From positions 6,247,399 to 6,274,898 of the forward strand of contig NC_135567.1 of NCBI RefSeq assembly GCF_964340395.1: a DNA stretch of 27,500 bases, given 5' to 3'. The first letter of the stretch is position 1; every line of letters begins with the position of its first letter. The translations under genes and the position numbers were made by a program. This DNA is from Glandiceps talaboti (lineage: Eukaryota > Hemichordata > Enteropneusta > Spengelidae). The notes under the pieces were generated by a model, which searched no databases, had not been told where the DNA came from, and saw only the letters and a list, made by a program, of their open reading frames with translations. Of this stretch, positions 1 through 10,215 are shown one piece after another.

Positions 1-174
1 AGGTTTAAGCAAGGTATGTTGCTAAGGATTATGATAGAACCCCATGACATGTGAGTACAAGTGTGGTATACTCAGAGTATTTGTATGAGTGCTTGCAGTG
101 TTCTCTGCAGCAGTACTGCAATGTCATACACATATTTAACATTGGTGGTGTTCGGAGTCCCCTTCCCCCTCTTT

Positions 175-720
175 CTAATTTGCAGATCACTAATGAGATC
201 ACCATGACGGTGCTTGAGATTTCTGCACATGCAGATCCCTACATTCCCTTGAAATTTAAGCTTAATCTGCTAGAAAAAAGACACATTTTTAGCCCTAATT
301 TGCATATTATTGATGGAATCACCATGTGAAGAATTCTTAATCTGACCACCTTTAAGAATGTTCCCACCAAATTTTAGACCTATCTGCCTAGTAGTTTTTG
401 AGTTTAAGTTTTTTCACAAAAATCACATTTTTTACCCAAATCACAGTGGTGATGAGATCATTTTGACTTGAACATTTTCCCAACTGAAAACCCAAGGTAA
501 TGGACCCACCAAATATCATGGCAATCAGTTCAGCAGTTTTTGACTTTAAGTTGTTTACACATACACACACACAAACACACACACAGACACACACTCAGAG
601 AGACAGAGACAGACAGACAGACAGACAGGCAGGCAGACAGGCAGACAGGCAGACACTTAAATAGTGATGCCTATAGCAATATTGAACCTTATCAGTTCAG
701 TTATGCTAAACAATTTAACG
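175..720 (+). repeat. Dispersed repeat family A, copy 1
   Basis: This is one of four plus-strand copies in the window (others near 2631, 20020 and 26926); two shorter inverted fragments lie near 18355 and 19080. Shared landmarks in order are an AATTTGCATAT-type octamer followed by CACTGATGAGATCA-like sequence, GTTCCCACCAAATTT, CTGCCTAGTAGTTTTTGAG, TCACATTTTTTACCC, a GATGAGATCATTTT block, then a CA/CAGA microsatellite and a tail reading GATGCCTATAGCA followed by GTTCAGTTATGCTAA. The octamer module occurs twice in this copy (about 178 and 296), so the element has internal repetition. It has no coding capacity. The strand assignment only states relative orientation. It is probably a non-autonomous mobile element, with class unknown. 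Confidence 0.75.
551..652. repeat. (CA)n/(CAGA)n microsatellite in family A copy 1
   Basis: A CA-rich stretch grades into GACAGACA and GGCA repeats. It sits at the position where family A copies 3 and 4 also carry CA/CAGA tracts, so it belongs to the element rather than being an independent microsatellite. Confidence 0.9.
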
Positions 721-2630
721 AGTGTTCTTTAGCACTTGAGCAGATTGTTTTAATTTTCGATCAATCATTCTCTTTATTTCAGTTAGTAGAGAAGTAACAA
801 AGAGTATTGAATTCAAAGGAAGACATAAATTGTTGGGAAGAGGTTGGCTCAGATAGGATGTCAAAAGGAGAAGGCAAGACCTGTGGTGTCAGTATCATCA
901 ATGTGTATTAATCACGATGGAGAATCTACCTGTAGGTGTTTGTTAAATTAACCAAAACTTTGGATGAAAGACTTAATAAAAAGGACTATAATAATAAATC
1001 ACAACAGACACAATTGTTGAAAGGTTTGTCGTCTCTGACAGAGTGTGAACTAAAAGTGTTGACTAGGACTACATGAAAGATATCGTATCCCTGTATTGAC
1101 AGATAATACTAATACCTACATCCTAAGAACACAACAGGTTGAATATACCATACTGGACTGTTCTAATTTAACTTGTTTCATCAGTGGTTTAGTCTAGTTC
1201 CTATACAGTATCTTTATGATTTATACCTTCACTCACAGTATAGTGAAGGCTCTGACGAAAGATGTTAATTATGGCTCAACCCCATTGTGAGTAAATCATG
1301 AACAGCACATACCACTAGTAATAAAGGGGTGTCATCACTGCTCATTAAATATTAATTTGATACAGCTGTTTTTACAATGTCCAATGTCCAACCAGGACTC
1401 CACCGCCAGTAGAATTTAAACTAAACCACTTGGGGACTCAACAACATAATCATGTTTATATGAACGCTGTATGAAGGAGCACAGGAATGTGTGCTGATTA
1501 AGGGACTTTGACCAGACTGTGGTTAGGGTTTGAAACCACACTTTGGCATCCAGACTATCAGTGGGTTTGACTCCACAATTTTCCTTTCAGTTAGTTTTGC
1601 TTTTTAATACTATATACAATGGGATCTAATTATTAATATCAAGTGTAAAATAACACCACTTTAATTGTAATGTTAGCATGTGGACCTTCCAACTGTAGTC
1701 CATTTGTAAACAATGATGTCACAGCTAACAGTGTAATGAGATTGTCCCAACTGTAATTATCAATAACTGTAAGTGAGATATCCTTGTCTTATTACATATG
1801 TGTTTAATAACTGGTGTTTCATGACAATTGAACTTTTTACTTCACACTGACAACACTATTTACAGACTTATTGCATTTAGAGATACCTCACTGGGATGCT
1901 AATTAAAATAAATGTAACTGGTGCATTTATACACTTGATATGGGATGTCATAAACGATTGTGACTAGCAGTGAAAAACTTTGGTCTGATGTTAAGTTTTG
2001 TAATTTCTGAAAATATTGGAAATTAAAGACAAGTCACATAGAAGTCATGTTGACATTGTGGGAACATACAAAATTGTTTCATCATTATTTGGGGGAAATG
2101 ATTGTTTATTGAAGTTAGCCAAAGTTACGCCTATTGAATTATAGGTTGTTCATTAAACTGACATTGATCTTTTGGCTTCTAAGAATATCTATATCTTAGC
2201 ATGTATTCAAATTGTAATTATGACAACATGATTAGCAAATGTGGATAACAATCTGAGGCTACGTTTTCCCTGTGAATGGACTAGAAAAGCTGAGTAAATG
2301 GCAAAAATACAGACTTGTGCTGTTCTGTTTGCTGATAATATGTAGGGGGTGAGGTTTTGAAATCATTACGCAAAAAATCTAGAATATAACCTTGATAGAA
2401 AAATATATAAAAATAACTTGTTAATTCCATTGTCACTTGTAGTATTACTAATATTATAATATTGATATGTGTAAAACAAACAGTCTTTAAGCTCAGCTAA
2501 CCCCTGTTTATCAGAAATAATTGCACACAGGAATCATTGAGTTTTATTGTAACACACCATATAACTATGTGCCAATCATTCAGTTTAGGGAGGTTATGAT
2601 ATTTGTGATAGCAGACTCCCCTGCTCCACC
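721..2630. other. No recognisable feature
   Basis: AT-rich non-coding DNA. No open frame looks like protein, and I saw no tRNA-like or tandem structure. A short segment at about 1160-1195 (CTAATTTAACTTGTTTCATC) recurs with small changes at about 3808-3838, which suggests the remains of an old repeat. Confidence 0.6.
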
Positions 2631-3010
2631 CACAAAAGACACATTTGTATGCTCTAATTTGCATATCACTGATAAAATCAGCATATCATCAGTACTTCTA
2701 AATCTAAACACTCCTAAGTACGTTCCCACCAGACCTAAAAACTGAACAGAAACAAATGGCTGAGCACCAAAACACCAAAATTGCTACTAAACTGCCGCCA
2801 AAAAGGGTGGGGCCCTCGCAGTCCGTAATTAACAATTTATCCCTAGAGAAATATACATATTACAGGTTAATCTGCTCAGTAGTTTTGGTATTATAGATTT
2901 TGACCCAAACCACACATCTCTGATGCAATCATTTTCTTTTGAACAATTTTCCATCTACATGCTCTATGTAATGTCCCATCAAATATCAAGGTAATCAGTC
3001 TTTCAAAAAA
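2631..3010 (+). repeat. Dispersed repeat family A, copy 2 (interrupted)
   Basis: It carries the family A landmarks AATTTGCATATCACTGATAA, GTTCCCACCAGACCTAAAAA, CTGCTCAGTAGTTTTGG and CACATCTCTGATGCAATCAT. About 110 bp near 2740-2850, including a GGTGGGGCCC segment, has no match in the other copies and looks like an insertion. The copy stops before the microsatellite and tail seen in copies 1, 3 and 4, so it is truncated at the right end. Confidence 0.65.
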
Positions 3011-3268
3011 TCTTTATTATGAGTTGTCTGTATTACCTCTTTTTTGACTTATAGAATCAATATATTGTTTTAACCATGGTGACTGGTTGAATTCTAATAC
3101 TTTATGAACATTCTTAACATTCAAACCTAGATTGGTATATAACTGTATAGAACTATAGATATCTATAGTGTAAAACATTAATTTTTACCCCCTCAGTAGT
3201 AATGTATTTATCTTGAATTTTGTACAAAAGCCTACATTGGTATCTATAACTATAGATTTCTATATACC

Positions 3269-3752
3269 AAACTGTTCCCATTTTACTTCTGTAAGACCCA
3301 CTCCTCTCCCAACAACTGACAATTCATTTACTATATGCCATATGGTTGTCAATGTCAGCAGTTATTTGATGACATGGTCTGATATTATGATACCAAACCC
3401 AACACCTAAGCCATTAATTTATGGTAACACTGGACTGTTCATTACCATGGTTACACATGATATAGTAAAAGTGAACTTGTTTTGATCATTTCATAACCAT
3501 AGCTTATAACAATGTAAAGTACAGTGTCTACAATCAAAATAATATTAATTTAATTTTTGAGTGGTCACTAAGTGCCAACCTACAGGTTATTTCACAAGTA
3601 GTTTGCATATGATGTGGAGTGATAGGATGCCAAAATCACAAAATAATGCTAAACTACACAACATGATTAGTCAAAGTAAAATGTGACCCTCCCCTATCCC
3701 ATTTTCTAAAATATGGCCCTTCTCCGAGAACTGATTTGTAAAAGGTGACCCC
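3269..3752 (+). repeat. Dispersed repeat family D, copy 1
   Basis: It aligns in the same orientation with 25721-26256. Both start with AACTGTTCCC, followed by TTTTACTYCTGTRAGACCCA, ACTATATGCCATATGGTTG, TTCATTACCATGGTTACA, GATATAGTAAAAGTGAA, GTCACTAAGTG, CAAAATAATGCTA, ATTAGTCAAAGT and finally a TATGGCCCTYCYCC segment. The copies are clearly homologous but differ by many substitutions and small indels, so this is an old duplication or element family. A 90-residue open frame inside it (3213-3485) is not preserved in copy 2 and is not regarded as a gene. Confidence 0.75.
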
Positions 3753-4534
3753 CCCCCCCTTCTCTTAATTCCACTGGCCATACCCCCCTTTAAATTACTG
3801 AAGGCTTCCTAATTTAACTTGTTCCATCAGTGCGTTTCACTCCATAATGTTTATTTAAATGAATTTATATCTTTAAAACTATATACAATGGAATCCAGTT
3901 GTCCTGAAACACAGCATTCTGTCATGACAAAAATAATATTCATATTGCTACATTTTACTGTCAGTCACAGAAAAAATCCTACCAACATTACTACTTGTGG
4001 TACATTTCTTTCTATGAGATACCAGTATTTAAGCAGATCATCACCAACTAAGTATATATTGTTACTCCATGTATGTTGACAATCTAAGACATTGGTAACC
4101 TATGCAAAATTATGTAGCAATGTTGATAACATTTTGGTTCTCTACATTGTAGATGATGAAATGTAGTAATTCTAGTATAAATGTTGACATCCTAGATGAT
4201 AAATTTGTAGCATAGTAAGATTTTGTGTTGAACCACACATTGTTCTGTTTTAGGTTAACTGGTTTCTATTGTAACTTAAGACATTGTACAATTTTGACGA
4301 ATGTCTTTGTCAGAACATATAACTGATGACATACAGTTCACAATTCTAAAAGTTGTCCACAAAACAAGTGTAAATTGTGTATCCTCACTCACTACCTCTA
4401 CATGTTATTAATGATGTGTCATCAACATGTTCCCTCACAACACTTTTTGATATCAGGATTTACCTAAAGCATATGTACAGTTAGTTCCCCTCATGTTTGC
4501 TGCTGACAACCGTATGGCATATAGTAAATGAATT
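3753..4534. other. No recognisable gene; C-rich run at its left end
   Basis: It begins with a run of about ten C residues in GTGACCCCC-type sequence (about 3750-3790), a motif that also occurs near 3685, 21635-21670 and 25340. The rest is AT-rich DNA with no protein-like frame. Confidence 0.5.
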
Positions 4535-4850
4535 GTCAGTTGTGAGGAGAGAATTGGGTCTTACAGAAGTGACTGGCTTTGAATCTGCAGGTTGCAGGAT
4601 TGAGCCCCATCGCTGCCGTTTGTTTCTGAGTGGCTAAAGTCCTTGGGCAAGATTTGAACCATGCATGTGCTTCAGTCACCCCAGCTGTATAATTGGGGAC
4701 CTGGTAGGATAGAGGTTGCAGTTTGAATGCTTTAAACCTGTGCACTTATAAAGGCTGTAATGGAATGTATGCTCCCCAGGGAGTTGAGGAAGTATAAAGG
4801 GGCGTTGTGTCGCTATAGATCCATGCTAGGGGTAATAATTGTAAAGCGAG
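4535..4850 (+). mobile_element. tRNA-derived SINE
   Basis: The head resembles a tRNA, with a B-box-like GGATTGAGCCC at about 4597-4607 just after GAATCTGCAGGTTGC. The body has the familiar animal SINE core: GTTTGTTTCTGAG, GTCCTTGGGCAAGA, CACCCCAGCTGTATAATTGG, GGACCTGGTAGGATAGAGG, then TATGCTCCCCAGGGAGT, AGTATAAAGGGGCG and TAATAATTGTAAAGCG at the end. This order matches SINEs I know from several invertebrate genomes, though I do not assign a named family. The A box is poorly preserved and no clear target-site duplication was found, so it is probably an inactive copy. It is the only SINE of this type in the window. Confidence 0.8.
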
Positions 4851-4929
4851 AAACAATCGTGTAATGTGTAATAGATACAGTTTAGGTATTGGTTAATATG
4901 TATTACTGATTAGGTACCCTCCCCACCCC

Positions 4930-6080
4930 TATGACACTGAATGGAGACATGTTTTAACAGGAATTAGTTGCAACAAAGATTTACCTCTGTGATTGAATGT
5001 AGAAATGGTTTAAAACAAATTAGTGACAACAAAGTGATACTAAAGAGTGTGTCGGTCACATAAAGGAAATGACTGGATTTTGGTAATTGAACGGGAAATT
5101 AAAATTCATGGTCAAAGGTCGAGGTCTGAAAAGTAAGTTTACACCAACTACATTGTAATGTAGGGATAGACTCTTAAAGTTGAATGAAGTCTCCACATAT
5201 TAAAGCTTTTGACTTTTGCAGTAAATCATGATTGTCCATGTATATTCATTAAAAGTTATGTAAACACCAAAAGTAATGCATGCACTCTACATTTCTCTGC
5301 TTCTCTTGTTCTACATTACATTACTTTTAAACATACATGCTACAAACTCTATGCAAGACACAGCTTGATTTTGATAATTCAACTAACAGGTCAGGGTCAA
5401 AGGTCACTTTCTTTCAACAGAACTTGCAAGTGATTATATGGGCTTACACACTTGAATGGATGTTCTTTGTATTGAAGTTTTTACGTTATGCAACTTAATA
5501 TATTGATTTATTACTCAAAATATGGCCACCATTCATTAAAAAGTTATATGAGCACTATAAAAATTATCCTTGTGTATATTTGTCTTCTGCTATATTAACG
5601 ATGGACATGATTTAAAAGAAACTGGCAACAAATAAATATGACAAAGTGATAGTTGTGTAATAAGCAATAAATGGCTGAATTTTGATAATTGACCTTGAAG
5701 GTTATCAAGGTGAAAGGTCAATATCTTAAAAGAAAGCTTGTACCTGATAATAAAAGGGGTAGACACTTGAATGGAGTCTCTATGTATGATAGTTTTTAGT
5801 TATGTCATAAATATTGATTTTAAACTACTAATATGGTTGCCATTCAATCAAAATTGCATATGTTGCAAATAAAGTGATGTGTGTATGTACCATATGACCT
5901 GTCATATTTTTGGCAGGTTTGAAAGAAATTGGACAAGTCATCTCTGAGAAATAACATATTACAGATGCACGGTCAGTAGGATTGATGGACAGACAGACGG
6001 ATGAAGGGAGGGATGAATACATGTACAGACTGTCGGACGGATGGAACCCACTCTAATAGCCCCATTCACAGGACTGCATA
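4930..6080 (+). repeat. Degenerate repeat family E with (CAGA/CGGA) tail
   Basis: Three degenerate units of about 300 bp follow one another. Each carries a nuclear-receptor-like GGTCAAAGGTC motif (about 5110, 5395 and 5712, the last imperfect), then AAGYTTRYACC-like sequence, an ACACTTGAATGGA-type segment, and ATATGGYYRCCATTCA near the unit end. Upstream of the motif are TTTAAAA, GCAACAAA and GACAAAGTGATA blocks. The region ends with GACAGACAGACGG and GGACGGATGG repeats and CTCTAATAGCCCC. It is non-coding and probably an old mobile element or nested copies of one. Confidence 0.55.
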
Positions 6081-6454
6081 TAAGGATAGCACCTTCGGCT
6101 GTATGTAAATTATTGACATTACAAATTGCAAAGTGGTTATTTAATTGTTTCATACTGTAAACTATTTTATACAACAAAATAAAATTTTACAAAATGCTGT
6201 TTTGTATACTTCTTTATTCAGAGGTAGGTCAGAATATCATCCCTTGGCCACGTTTTGGGATGATATCACGACCATACTGACAGAGTGTGAAATATTTGGC
6301 AGGATGGCAGAAATTACATGAGAGACCAAGTTGAGTGTATATTTCTGCTATCCTTTCAAAAGATTGTGTGGTTGTATATATCTCCCACCCCCCTAAAATA
6401 TTATGCACCCTAATTTGATGTTGCTCTTTAAAATATCAATCTGTGAAACCATTG
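6081..6454. other. No gene; contains a short perfect inverted repeat
   Basis: The only structure seen is ATATCATCCC with its exact reverse complement GGGATGATAT at about 6234-6266, a 10-bp stem with a loop of about 13 nt. No coding signal was found. Confidence 0.4.
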
Positions 6455-6530
6455 TTCACAAAAGCTGTTGCTAGGTATATTTGCATACATTTTTGGAATA
6501 TTTATGCATTTGTCTATTAATCCCTGTCCC
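6455..6530 (+). repeat. Solo unit of repeat family B
   Basis: GCTGTTGCTAGG followed by ATATTTGCATACATTTTTGG and TTATGCATTTGTCTATTAAT matches a single unit of the tandem core found at 7670-8340 and 26395-26925. It has neither the flanking ends nor the microsatellite. Confidence 0.7.
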
Positions 6531-6894
6531 CCATGCCTAAAATCTCCCCCAACAAGTTTTTGTGAAAGCAACCTTAATATCAAATTGTAAGCTTTATTGA
6601 AAAGAAGTATCATCCAATCACACAAACAGACCTAGTAGAAGTGAGCCACCAATGCAATGGTGGTGAATTGTGTGTTTCTGAACTTTCTTTTACGTCTGTT
6701 CATATTGCTTGAATATAGTTGTAAATTAACTTTGAATAAACAAGGGTAATCCCCTAGGCTAATCACATCTCTAGTCTGTTACAAAAACATGTCAAAATAT
6801 AACTCTATAGAATTTCTATAGTAGTCTACAAAATATCTATAAAATCTTTTTGTAAGGGGAGCTGATTTTTTTATGAAAATATGCCGGTACTTAC

Positions 6895-6926
6895 CTGATC
6901 AAGTTAAATTATTGTAAAAATATTCT
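6895..6926 (-). other. Candidate 32-nt mini-exon (possible poison exon)
   Basis: Read on the minus strand, a strong acceptor (TTGATTTTTTCAG) ends at 6927 and a near-consensus donor (GATCAG then GTAAGTACC) follows at 6894. The 32 nt between them contain a stop in every frame. It lies 88 nt downstream of the ankyrin exon on the same strand. Joined to that exon in phase 0, it would terminate translation after five codons. It could be a regulated poison exon, an alternative terminal exon or a chance pair of splice sites. Only the splice signals are directly visible; the role is inference. Confidence 0.3.
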
Positions 6927-7014
6927 CTGAAAAAATCAATTGACCCCACATTGGGATGTGTGTATATGTCACAGAGTAGATAAATAAGATATTAGTCATA
7001 TAAAATCAACTTAC

Positions 7015-7116
7015 TCTATCAGCAGCATTTACTTGGGCCCCAGCTTTCAGCAACAACTTACAGATATCCAAATGCCCTCTCTCAGCTCCATAATGTAGAC
7101 TTGTCCTCTTGTTGTC
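7015..7116 (-). CDS. Ankyrin-repeat protein, single internal exon
   Basis: Read on the minus strand this encodes 34 residues forming one ankyrin repeat. The core is TSLHYGAERGHLDICKLLL, followed by KAGAQVNAADR. It matches the family pattern TPLHxAaxxGHxxivxLLLxxGAdvNaxD; the usual TPLH proline is serine and the first alanine of AA is glycine. An acceptor (TTTTAATTATAG) precedes it and a donor (GATAGA then GTAAGTTG) follows it, so both ends look like real splice sites and the exon is phase 0 at both ends. One ankyrin repeat per exon of about 99-102 bp is a common arrangement. Ankyrin repeats mediate protein binding; the host protein cannot be named from one repeat. No other ankyrin exon was found, so neighbouring exons must lie outside the window or be undetected. 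Family assignment is strong. Confidence 0.88.
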
Positions 7117-7526
7117 CTATAATTAAAAGACACATTATGTATTAATCCTCCTGTTATAATATTGCAATGTATTATATCAATAATATGTGAAAAATTACTT
7201 GAAATGTTTCCCAAGTCTCATTATTATTATATAGATTGGTTAATGTTCACATAGAAAAAACTATGTATTTAAAATTTGACTTTATTTGTATTTATTACAT
7301 GTAATGTGTACTGTAAAAGTATTTATTTTGATAAAATACCTGTCAGAAGTCATTATAAGAATTGATGATATTTTTGGTAAAATCACAAACATTCCTAGAC
7401 ATGCACCTCAATAATATTCAAATTGGTCAAATGTGTCAATCATGGTACCATGTTCTGTGTGGTTCTTAATACATATTGTTACAGTGAATTGTACTTCTAA
7501 AAAAATAGTTTCTGTCATATACATGA

Positions 7527-7527
<1 letters not shown>
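7117..7527. other. Intronic or intergenic AT-rich DNA
   Basis: It lies 5' of the ankyrin exon on the minus strand. The only structure seen is a 34-bp segment at about 7219-7252 (ATTATTATATAGATTGGTTA onward) that recurs at about 7577-7611 on the far side of the (ATT)n tract. Confidence 0.5.

Positions 7528-7588
<61 letters not shown>
7528..7588. repeat. (ATT)n microsatellite
   Basis: About 20 uninterrupted ATT triplets. It produces a spurious poly-leucine open frame and sits at the left edge of family B copy 1. Confidence 0.95.
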
Positions 7589-7592
<4 letters not shown>

Positions 7593-8525
7593 GATTGGTT
7601 AATATTCACATATTTATTCATTTGTCTATTCATCCCTGTTATCTTTACAATATACATAACAATTTGGCTGTTGCTATGGTCTTGTTGCTAGGGAAATGTG
7701 CATATATTTGTGAACATATATTCACCTGTTTAGAAATCCCTGTTATCTTTGCATGGCATAATATAATTTTGCTGTTGCTATGGGTGTGGTCTTGTTACTA
7801 GGCATATCTACATACAATTTAGCAATTCTCTTTCATTTCCCACCAGTGTTATTTTAGCATTGTCATTGTTTACCAGTTGCTATGGGCGTGGTCTTGTTGC
7901 TAGGCATATCTACATACAATTTAGCAATTTTCTTTCATTTCTCATCACCAGTGTTATTTTAGCATTATGCCATTGTTGACCTGTTGCTATGGGCGTGGTC
8001 TTGTTGCTAGGCATATCTACATACAATTTAGCAATTCTCTTTCATTTCCCATCACCAGTGTTATTTTAGCATTATGTCATTGTTTATCTGTTGCTATGGG
8101 CGTGGTCTTGTTGCTAGGCATATCTACATACAATTTAGCAATTCTCTTTCATTTCCCATCACCAGTGTTATTTTAGCATTATGTCATTGTTGACCTGTTG
8201 CTATGGGTGTTGTGTTATTGCTAGGCATATCTACATACAATTTAGCAATTCTCTTTCATTTCCCATCACCAGTGTTATTTTAGCATTATGTCATTGTTTA
8301 CCTGTTGCTATGGGTGTTGTCTTGTTATTCAATCATTTGACAGGGGCATGGGCATTGTCATGGTTGCTTGGGCCAATTACGCAAGTATGACACACTAACA
8401 ATTTTCAGACTAACAGTAACACTTTCAGAATCATAACCAAATTTCATCCCCTCTAGTTTGAGAGGTAAAGCTCAATATCAAATCACTTGCATCATCTACA
8501 AGACAGACAGACAGTCAGACAGACT

Positions 8526-8569
<44 letters not shown>

Positions 8570-8622
8570 TACTGACAGACAGACACAGACAGACACAGAC
8601 AGACAGACAGACAGACACAGAC

Positions 8623-8657
<35 letters not shown>

Positions 8658-8745
8658 GGCATTTTACCTTGAGCAAACTTGTAGTTCAGTGTTAAAGTTA
8701 GGTATACAATGGTTCCAAGCAACCTCAAGGACAGATTAATTAGAA
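7589..8745 (+). repeat. Dispersed repeat family B, copy 1 (core tandem array plus microsatellite)
   Basis: The element has three parts. First comes a tandem core at about 7670-8340 with a regular 107-bp period (GGGCGTGG starts at 7884, 7991 and 8098, with GGGTGTTG at 8205 and 8312), each unit containing TTGCTATGGGCGTGGTC, TTGTTGCTAGGCATAT and CCATCACCAGTGTTATTTTA. Next is a unique block, AACAGTAACACTTTCAGAAT then TAGTTTGAGAGGTAAAG and CATCATCTACAAGACAGACA. Last is a (CAGA)n tract ending in CAGGCATTTTAC and a tail with TGTAGTTCAGTGTT and AAGTTAGGTA. Copy 2 (19228-19890) keeps the same order, so array and microsatellite belong to the element. It encodes no protein. A core tandem array beside a microsatellite resembles the non-autonomous elements described in bivalves; membership in that class is inference. 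Confidence 0.8.
8499..8659. repeat. (CAGA)n microsatellite within family B copy 1
   Basis: About 160 bp of CAGA repeats with ACTG and CACAGA interruptions. It gives spurious TDRQ-rich and VCLS-rich open frames on the two strands. Confidence 0.95.
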
Positions 8746-10019
8746 GTTCAAAACTCCCAGCCAATCAATTTGAGTTGACCGATCATATAACCCAATTTGA
8801 TCACTATAGCTGTGGCTGTTTGACATACTAGGTTGGGAATACCATCACTTTTCAAAACATTGGAAACCAAAAGTACACACAGTTACATGTACTAAACATA
8901 ACACACTAAGATGGATTGAGCTACTTAACTGCAAGTAATGCAGTAATCGGGTTACGTGATTGGTTCATTCAAATTGAGTGAAGGGAGTTATGGACATCTA
9001 ACGAGATTTTTCAATGCAAGATGGTAAGGCTTAGTAATCATCAGAATTGATGCCTTCCCGTTGACTATGATGTCAATTGCACCTGGTAAATATATGAGTT
9101 CTAAGCATGATTGTTCTACAAAGATGGATTTTTACTGATCAGAAGTCATATTAGCTCCAGTTTCACAACTTGAAAATATACTACTCGCATTTGGTAGGAA
9201 TCATTGACATACCTTGGGGGGGGGGGGTATGTACAATTGTGACCATTTTGAATACAGGAAAACGTATAGTATTAGTAATTCTTGTAGTTGGTAATGATTT
9301 GCAATTGTGCGCTCTCTTGTTGATGCTTTTCAGAATTTATTTATTTATAGTTTGTTTGTCTTGTTTGTTTGTTTGTTTTCGTAAATATAACTAACTAAGC
9401 CTGAGTGCCCTGCGATTGTGGTTACCGGAGGTTCCCTTACAGTGGGTTGGGGCAGGGTCGGAAGATTTTTTGTCAAACCCCCAATTTATTTTAAGTACCC
9501 CCCCCCCCTTGCCATAGCCAAAAATGTTGATTTAGTATACTTCTGTTTCTGTATGAGTGTCTAGTTGAGGTTTTCCATTGTTTTCCAAATGGTCTCTGTG
9601 TTGTTTATTTCTTCATATCAGATGTACACCTATTACAGATTGGACGAACAGTTTTATTTATTTATTTTTTAAGTTTATGGCAGTTTCCGAGTTCACTATT
9701 TCTCGTGAGACTTCACAGTTTTTGCAACTTTATTATTTTTTATCGAATACGTAAAAAAAAGTTTAGATTCTGCAGTGAAAGCTAGGTGGGGGGGGGGGGG
9801 GTAACCGGAACCAAACAATTATTGTTATTTGGCCTCATCCTCATGTACATCCTGTACTACACAATGCATATATTACAAATCTATCTGGGTGAGACTGAGA
9901 CAGTGAGAATGAAATGAAACAAAAATTAATATCCAGTAGTATTAGTAACAGAATGACATGACATGCCACACCTCAAGAAGTGTTTTTTCTAAAGAACTAC
10001 TGATATATACTCAGGTATT
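8746..10019. other. No gene; two poly-G runs and one poly-C run
   Basis: Non-coding DNA with G runs of about 12-13 at 9216-9228 and 9788-9800 and a C run at about 9499-9509. The DNA around the runs (GTGGGTTGGGGCAGGG, ACCCCCCCCC) resembles decayed repeat ends. No open frame here looks like a protein. Confidence 0.5.
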
Positions 10020-10215
10020 TTATTGGGGGTTCCAATCAAGATATCATATTTTTACTAGATTAAGGCCCCTGGTTTCCAGCAAAATGAATGTACATGATAC
10101 TAGCGATATGCAACTCTATGAAATTTTACTATATTAAGACCTCAATTACTGGGGTTTCAATCAAAAATAATGTACACAATACTAGTATGCAACTCTATGT
10201 AAATTTTATCAGATG
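10020..10215. repeat. Degenerate ~80-bp tandem repeat
   Basis: Two clear units and part of a third share GGTTTCCAGCAAAA/GGTTTCAATCAAAA, AATGTACAYRATACTAG and ATGCAACTCTATG. The last landmark is at 10109 and 10188, giving a 79-bp period. Confidence 0.6.

Noticed and set aside
3213-3485. 90-codon frame as a gene
   Set aside because: It lies mostly within repeat family D, and the homologous copy at 25721 does not keep the frame open.
4535-4640. Functional tRNA gene
   Set aside because: Only a B-box-like segment is recognisable. The sequence runs into a typical SINE body and no full cloverleaf can be drawn.
7433-7801. Open frame with a poly-leucine stretch as a membrane protein or signal peptide
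   Set aside because: The leucines come from the (ATT)n microsatellite, and the rest lies in the family B repeat.
8458-8764. TDRQ-rich and VCLS-rich frames
   Set aside because: They are translations of the (CAGA)n tract on the two strands.
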